From Pieris napi (Eukaryota > Arthropoda > Insecta > Lepidoptera > Pieridae): DNA of 64,000 nt. The stretch covers positions 7,998,001-8,062,000 of the forward strand of contig NC_062245.1 of the NCBI RefSeq assembly GCF_905475465.1, in the 5' to 3' direction. The translations under genes and the position numbers were made by a program. Every line of letters begins with the position of its first letter. Position 1 is the stretch's first letter. Shown piece by piece: positions 56,986 through 64,000 of the stretch. The notes beneath the pieces are model-generated. The model did no database searches. It had not been told where the DNA came from and saw only the letters and a program-made list of their open reading frames with translations.

Positions 56986-57552
56986 TTTTCTTCAGATTTG
57001 GCTTTATTGTCTCTATGAAAATTCATCAACACAATGGCAGTTTGAGTGTAGAAAAATGATTTCGTTTCTCATCAAAATCCTATAAAAATGTTTGATGTAC
57101 CAGGATAATTTATAAGAAGTTATTTCGTATCATTATCACTAATGACAACATTAACCAATGTTGACTGTATAGCAATGATAACGGTATTATCTGTTATCCG
57201 ATAAGGTTATTGTTCTTAGTAATATCATAATGCGATTAAGACGGCCCTGAATTCTATCTAATATTTAAATGTATTGCGAACCAAGGCACGAGCGATAGCT
57301 TTTAAATAATATTTTAAAATGTTTACCTTTGATTTTTAGCACAAGAGATTAGACAAACATTTTCCATTGTTATCAAAATCGAAATTCATTTATTCATATT
57401 GATAAATATGTAGGCTTACAAAAGTATTAGAAAATTGGAAGGTCTATTATATATACTATTTTCCACATCAAGGACGTAAAGAAGGCGAAAAGAACTGGCA
57501 AGAAACTACAAGAATTGAAACCATTCTTCACTTGATATACCTATTGAAATAC
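56986..57552. other. Non-coding, no feature recognised
   Basis: AT-rich presumed intron sequence. Confidence 0.45.
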
Positions 57553-57806
57553 TTAAGGAGCGTTCAAGTATTACGTAACGAATTATTTTCAGTTTGTAAA
57601 ACGTTACGATGCGGGGCGGGGATTGAATTACACGTTATTGTTAATATTATTTTCGACTTACACCACATAATAGTAACTGAAGAGTCACTAGGTGGTCAAG
57701 AAACGTTTTACTATACTTGGGTACTGAAAAACGTTACGGCGAGTTACATGGGGGGGGGTCAATAATCTCCAAAAATTGCGTTACGTAATACTTGAACGCT
57801 CCCTTA
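57553..57806. mobile_element. Complete Harbinger-type MITE, 248 bp, TTA target duplication
   Basis: The element 57556-57803 begins aggagcgttcaagtattacg and ends cgtaatacttgaacgctccc, inverted apart from the outermost base. TTA flanks it at 57553-57555 and 57804-57806. It contains a G9 tract at 57750-57758. Partial relatives lie at 13561 and 52824. A short frame inside has no domain. Confidence 0.88.
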
Positions 57807-58749
57807 GTCATAATATTAAAATAACAAACGCTAAGCATAGCAGGTAAATATTTTTGAATAACGATTTAATGATACTGTCTCAGTAAATACCATGTTACAT
57901 ATGTGAATTAAAATACTACACAAAATCTGTGTAATTGGATTGGTTTATCTTAAACCTATGACGTTAAATCTAATGATGAAACCACCTAAGTGTTAATTAA
58001 TATGTTTAATAGAAACTATTTGTTAGACTTGCTTTATAAAAGCCAAGTACAATGTAATGTATCGGTAATAATTTAAGTTAAATAAGACAAGATATAGCTA
58101 GTTATTATATGAATAATTGTATATTGTACTCATCTATCATCTACTATAATATTATAAAGTGGAAAGATTTTTTCACCATTAGAATCCAACATTATCCTAG
58201 TTGAACATAGGCTATAGAATATCTTCAGAAACATAGTTCCGTATGAAAACTATGAAAATGTACCCTAAGGAAAAATTCCATTAAAATCTCTATGCTGCAG
58301 AAACTATTGTACTAAAATAAATATTAAGCCGTGCGAAGGCTGGTTATTTGTTCATCGTATAGTAGTGGTAGTGCGCAGACAATCTTTTGTGTTTTTGTAG
58401 TTTGTTTAAACTGTGTGTTTTATCTGTTAATAAAACGAAATCAGTCGAACACGGATACTGGCTTTATGTAAATAACTATTTGAAAAGATCTGGAAAATTG
58501 TGGTAAATTTGCTTATCATACATTATGTCATAGCTGTTGGATTGCGTCATTCATTTACTAAATGTTTCGTTTTAATTAATTTCCACACAGTCACTTGATT
58601 AATATGACACGTATATTTAGTTATTTGGAAAAACTTCACAAATATTTGAAATTAATTTGTTAACATAGTTCTAAACACCGCACAATTAATTAATATTCGA
58701 AATGAAGCAATAAAATTGACATGATGTAACTTTTAAAGGGAAAATTTTA
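57807..58749. other. Non-coding, no feature recognised
   Basis: AT-rich presumed intron sequence. Confidence 0.45.
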
Positions 58750-59050
58750 TTCCGATTTTAACCGACTAAAAGGAGGTTATTAGTTTACCTGTATGGGTGT
58801 GATATTGTTGGAACAGGATAATATGTATGATGATTTATGCTTTTAAGTGCTAAATTTCCTAATTGTATGTATATTTGTCCACATGTCTCAGAAACTGAAT
58901 ATGTCATGTTACATGTCCGCTCGAAACTGCGTAGATACTTATTATCTCAAAAACTAAACCGATATTGATGAGTATTGGACTGTTCGCAGAATATACCTGA
59001 CAAGAATCGATATGATATATTGAGTTTCTGAGAGATGTGGACAAATATAC
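58750..59050 (+). mobile_element. Possible RTE-like LINE 3' fragment
   Basis: ttttaaccgactaaaaggag followed by gttattagtttacctgtatg resembles the 3' UTR of RTE-type LINEs common in Lepidoptera (the aaccgacttcaaaaaaggag word). The following atctcaaaaactaaaccgat-type block is also in that style. No coding part or end could be defined. Confidence 0.35.
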
Positions 59051-61859
59051 CAGATTCTTAAGTAAAGCTTTCGTATTTTTTTTATTGTTTTTACATTCAA
59101 ATTACCGCTTTCATTGGTGTGATTTTTCTTCAAATGGTTATGTAAGATAGTCCCTTATAAATGGTAATTGTAAATGATCCTCTTAACAGTGTCGGATGTT
59201 CGTAAGCTTCGTTCTATTAATAGCCAGTTGGCTTTAAGTTGCTCTGCCAAGAATAACTTATTGCAGAATGTTTGCTTTTAAGCATTGGCTTTTTTCTGGT
59301 TTCAAAGAATTAATGATGTGTTCTGTCTAATTAAATTCAACATATTGAATCTTATTACATTGTGTATTGATTTAGTATTACACAATAACTGGCTACCATA
59401 CACTTGACTTGTTTCTAAATATAGTGACCAAATGCACATATAAATGTATGTTATTTAGTTGTCGACGCAAACGCCGCTGGCGATTGAATAGCTTTTATAC
59501 TTGTCATTTCCGTTGCATCTGAAACATCAAAGATAGGCTTAAAATGGCTATAGTTAAATGAAAATAGATTAACGCGACTAGGTGTTAGATACCTCGTGCT
59601 TAGCTTGGAAATCTGCCAGAGCATTGTTGCGAATAGTGCGCGGGCGCCGCGGTCCAGCCGGGTCGACGACTTCGCACGCGATAAAGGGTAATTGTACTGG
59701 ACCCTATCTAATTACCGAATGCACTCCGAAGTGCAGAAAACCCCAAACCTATGAAATATTTTCTATTATTAGTTAAATATACCTTTCAGCTGACTGGCGC
59801 CTTTTAGTCGCTGGCAATGTGACAAAATTCTAGGCACAAATAAACTAATACATATTTAACTTACTAGGGTTTTCCTAGATGCCTAAAAGATTTGAAGAGG
59901 TGTTATTTAAATAGATACAGATAATATAGCAAGTTATAACAATTACGTATTTATGTTTCAACTAAATCTGAAGGAATTCTATAATTTTTGAAATGATTAG
60001 TTACATTGAACATGTCTAGGCAATCGCGAGGAAGTCAATCGAGTGCGAAATAACATAGCTCGAGGTCTCGACATTGACCTTGATCAAGATTGATCGGGGC
60101 GGGAAGGTACCGGTGCCGGGTGCTCGCTCAGTCGGGAATAATCTATTCCTGGATCCTACGTCAGTTAAAAGTCATCAGAAACCAGTGACGTTACGTATAT
60201 ATTTATGGTTTAAAATATGTGGCCACGCACCTCCAATAAATCAGAATCATTAAAAACAGAAAAGTTAATAAATTAATGCCAAAATGTTTGATATGTCGAG
60301 TTTGACATCCTATATGTATTTGTATTGTGACGGATTATTTTAAGGGTTTTACTGCAATTTGCAGATTTAGCCTATAAATATATTTAAACTTTAAATGTTG
60401 TAATTTTTTGTAATGAAACCAATTTCATAAGTATTCCTTAACTATTAGGTAAATATAAGTATTGTATCCTATAGAGTAATTATCATTTTTCTCTCTCTTG
60501 TCTCAACGGTCAAGTAAGAACAGTTCCAGGCAACTCTGTTAAGAAAAATATTACACGATATTATTTAACTATTCTATTTAATTATTTACGCCACAAAAAT
60601 TGGATATTGTCTATATTATACACAAACTATTAGCACAATTATTATGTGCTAATTATTATTATTAGAGTTTTATTAATGAATCCGTACAAAAATTGGTTAG
60701 TTAAAATTTCTTAATATGAGTATTAGTTGTGTTAGTGTTGTAAAAAATTAAGTTTGTTTTTTTAATTGGGCTAGTAATGTATGGCCCCTTTTAGGGTAAA
60801 AGCCGCGTCCATATTTTTACATTATTTTTTCTGATTTTTCTCAATGCATTGCTCAGATCTAATTGTCTTGTTTTAGATTATAGGGATCATACGTTGAAAA
60901 TGCATAATTTAACTGTCACACGTGTTTTCTTGTTCTTCGTTTTTCATATGTAACGAAAGGTGGTGGTCGCTATCCTCACGGGGACCAGCCTTGCTAATGG
61001 TTTGTGTTTAATTCCATGCCATTATAGGGCTAAAAACTTAACTTAGGCGACTACTACAGTTACAAACAGCCTCCAAATCCTAAAATAATTAGTTCAGTAT
61101 TTTGCATAAAAATAAGACTTATTTAAAGTATCCTAATTCTTTGGGATTTGCATTTTTTTTTCTAGACAACACATCTGTATTAATAAATATATAATTCGGA
61201 CTTGACGTATTCAAATCTATTTAATTACATCCGTTACTCTAGTTGTGCTAACGTCGTCACAAGGCCATCCATCACTGGACGCTTCCGCAATCGAAATACA
61301 AACAAAATAATGCGCAAAAGCTGTGTAATTCACGTGACGAGTTAAGCACGTCATGTTGCATTGCGCTGCAATCATAATGCTAACGAACCCTGCGCGTGCG
61401 CCGATAGTGTTATCATTAATGCGAATGCTGTACAATAGTTCAATACCCATTGTACTTCTGCAGTTTCTGGTAGGCTTCTGTAACGATGACGATCATTCTC
61501 CTTTTAGCAATAACTAACGCATATGCCTACGACAGTTAAAGAACTTGAATAGAAGCTCTTGTTTCAAGAACACTAGAATTTATGTGTTAATTGGACTGCG
61601 ATCGAATAAAGTAAGTCAGTTTTATGGTGGTAGGTGCACGTGTGTCGCGTGAGCAAGGTAACGAACTTACCACGTGTACTGATAACTATAATAGAATTGT
61701 ATAACTTTTTTGTATTGTAATCGAACTATAACTCTGATATTTAAAATAATACATTGTTTTAAGCGCGTGTAAAATGATAAGAAATAACCTACGTACGGGG
61801 GTGTTCAATAAAAGGCTTTAATGCGATACATTCATTAAACCGTGGTGCTAAGTTGAAGC
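59051..61859. other. Non-coding with GC-rich patches
   Basis: Patches at 59635-59690 and 60010-60135 are much richer in CG than the surroundings and could be regulatory. No exon or bounded element was recognised. The minus-strand frame at 61217-61450 has no domain. Confidence 0.4.
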
Positions 61860-62190
61860 TAGGAGTTCTCGCCTCTGGGCGGGAGCTCCCCAGTATCAGT
61901 TTCTTCCACTTGACCGTATTCAACGAAGAGCGGTTCGAATCGTCGACAACCAATCTCTCTCTGAGCGTAGGTCACTACATGTAGTGTCACTTTGTATCTT
62001 CTACCTCATTTACCATGGAGAGTGTTCAGAGGAGTTGTTCGAATTAAAACTGTAAACAGTGTACCGATTCTTAAAATGCCGGCAACGAACTCGCGACCCC
62101 TCTGGTATTGAGAGTGTCCAAGGGCGGCGGTATCACTTAACATCAGATTAGCCTCCTTCCGTTCGTCCCCTGTTCTATATAAAAAAAAAT
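61860..62190 (+). pseudogene. 5'-truncated LINE: ORF2 C-terminal piece and 3' tail
   Basis: A frame near 61890-61940 gives SRLWAGAPQYQFLPLD, then RIQRRAVRIVDNQSL, then LCIFYLIYHGECSEELFELK after a frame break. This is the conserved C-terminal part of a widespread lepidopteran LINE RT protein. The 3' end, catctctctg-type to ggcggcggtatcacttaaca, then cctgttctatataaaaaaaa (about 62065-62190), is the same tail found inverted at 12244-12400. Several frame breaks are present. Confidence 0.75.
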
Positions 62191-63611
62191 AGGAAGAACT
62201 TCCATTAACGACGATTCTAAGACAAGACATATATAGTGACAAAACAAATTATTAAAAAAGTTGGAGATATTTTCGGCGGAATACTACTGTATGTTTTATA
62301 GCAGACAAAATAAGGGTTTGAAAAAAGTGTGAGCGAGCTGGGTGGCCACAATTCTTTCTTACGCGCAGAAACAGTCGAGACTTGCTTAACAACTGAACTT
62401 GGCACATTTTATGTATTTCCATCTGTAACATTTACCATGTAGTATCTCACAATTCTATACAAGATTAATTTCCAATCCAAGAATGGAAGGAAATAAAAAT
62501 ACTTTACTTTTGAATTATAGTGAGTTTTAACTTTACGTTACGTGAACTTTTAAATGATTTATCGCTGTAGACAAACTTGAAAGTAGAAAGCGGTAATGAA
62601 TGACCAGACTCGTGATCATACTACAACTACCTTTTCTCTTCAATAAATCTATCGAAAGTTGAGTACTCAATCAATTTAATTGCTGCATTCGGTATGAACA
62701 AGGCCTTAATGTTCAACATACCTATATTATTAATTATAGAATTAATATACATAAACAGTTTACTTGTTCACATTTCGAATTTATTAATTTTAAACAAGCT
62801 TACCACAAAACCTTAATAAAATCGATAATAACATTAAGTTTTCGTACCACGTAAATCCAAGCCATTAGGCCGAGGTATTCTTAAGGTGTGTCAATATGAA
62901 GAATGAATTACTGTATTGAGGTAGTAATTAAAAGCTTTATTGAAATGAAGCTTACAACAACTTGTCAGAGAGTCTATAATATTATATACACCCAAGTTCA
63001 CGTGTCAACCTTTTACGCTTCTCATAAGCATTAGGAAATTGTGAAGACATTATATTCTCATTACACGATAGCTGGTTTTGATAGTTGATAAGATACTTGC
63101 AAATTCAGGACTCAGGTACGGAATGCTACACTAAATACATAGTTTCAATAATATTTAAAATTTTACGCAAACATTAATAGTAACATATTATAGAGTCTGG
63201 CTAATGAAGGAAGATAACGAAAAAGCGCGGCAAATTCAAAATTTTTTAGTATGGTATCCCTAAAAGTTTGATATATTTTGTGGATTAAACTTACTTGATA
63301 CTTGATTTTATTTTATTATTCTTTACATTGATAGTAACTGCATTTCTATGAAATTAAATACTTTACGTATTTAGTCTTTTACTATTGATACTTAAAATTA
63401 CTAGCATTGCATGGAAAACTAAAACTATATTTATTATAAAACACAACTTTATTCGGAATAATCAAATCCTGCGAAAGAAACGAAATATTCTATCAAATAA
63501 AACAAAGTTTAGGCTATTTATACCTGTTAACTATTCGGAAAAAATATATAATAGAAATAAAAACGAGTAATTGCATGAAGTATCAAGACAATAAATCATA
63601 CTAACCTAAAG
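62191..63611. other. Non-coding, no feature recognised
   Basis: AT-rich presumed intron sequence. No gene is supported. Confidence 0.45.
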
Positions 63612-64000
63612 GTGCGCTTACACGAGGGCAATAATTGCTCGGCGACACGAATGGACCGATCTGGAGCAATTAATGGAGCAATTTCAATAATTTCAATAAA
63701 TTGCAATAAATTATTTCGGCGATATTGCTTCTAATTGCTCCAGATATTTCATATCGCTCAATGTCGCAGATACGAATTGACGAATATCCAATGGACTTGG
63801 AAATTCCTAGCAATTTTTGTATATGTCTCATTCGCACTTGTTTGTTTTGCGGCTTGCCGTCTTGCTTCCGCGGGGAGAACGAGAGGTCTAAATAATAATA
63901 ATTTCTAATTACTTTATTCGAAAGTAATTCAAAGTCTGTTCGTGACATTCTAGTAAAGTTTTTGAATAATATATCATCTATTTCTTTACATAATGAAAAT
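63612..64000 (-). mobile_element. Possible Harbinger-like element, cut by the window end
   Basis: A likely terminus aggtgcgcttacacgagggc begins at 63612 after taa. On the minus strand a frame 63948-63670 starts MSRTDFELLSNKV and runs through a basic region (PRKQDGKPQNKQVRMRH). That start resembles the N-terminal part of HARBI1-like transposase genes, but the match is short. The other TIR, if it exists, is beyond 64000. Confidence 0.4.

Noticed and set aside
61217..61450. 77-codon minus-strand frame in a GC-richer patch
   Set aside because: No domain or splice context. Kept only as part of the non-coding stretch.

Overview
This window looks like a stretch of a moth or butterfly (Lepidoptera) chromosome. 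It is AT-rich, almost free of host coding sequence, and packed with transposable-element families that I recognise as typical of lepidopteran genomes: ~245 bp tRNA-derived SINEs, CTAG-ended mini-Helitrons, Harbinger-type MITEs with TTA target duplications, and I-type, CR1-type and RTE-like LINE pieces. No bacterial-style operons, rRNA genes, CRISPR arrays or prophages were seen. The species is not determinable from what I can read.

The only host gene piece I can name is one 42-codon first coding exon at 40913-41038 (+) of the nuclear receptor-binding protein gene (NRBP family, Drosophila Madm). It ends in a clean GT donor. I found no second exon in the remaining 22.9 kb, so everything to the right is probably its first intron.

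Layout. 1-675: 145-bp tandem satellite that begins before the window. 2755-2999: SINE. 3660-3894: interspersed repeat and a 16-bp-arm palindrome. 4014-9570: full-length I-type LINE with two intact overlapping ORFs, poly-A tail and matching target duplications. 9784-11236: decayed Myb/SANT-like gene and a repeat found inverted at 25381-25577. 12244-14335: LINE tails, a mariner relic and a MITE fragment. 17017-17842: TIR element carrying a split helix-turn-helix transposase remnant. 17981-18240 and 23368-23602: two copies of one MITE. 19178-19423: SINE. 23965-24325: Helitron. 26638-37312: CR1-like LINE split at its RT catalytic motif by a complete BEL/Pao LTR retrotransposon (29262-35984). 38603-38890: CTCAG/CTCTG repeat. 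40913-41038: NRBP exon. 44711-46561: two TIR elements. 48630-52337: 3.7-kb hAT-like element with 8-bp target duplications, containing two Helitrons. 52824-57803: MITEs and a SINE. 61860-62190: LINE tail. 63612 to the end: a possible Harbinger-like element running off the window.

The DNA-binding (Myb/SANT, MADF-like, HTH) remnants and the TTA-flanked MITEs suggest that Harbinger and Tc1/mariner activity has shaped the region. The I-type LINE and the BEL element are the youngest insertions: one has both frames open and matching target duplications, the other has LTRs that look identical. I see no clear candidate for a wholly new system. The most unusual objects are the hAT-like element with CAAGACC/GGTCTTG arrays at both ends, the split HTH element, and the CCAAT/CRE/E-box cluster at 54914-54961.
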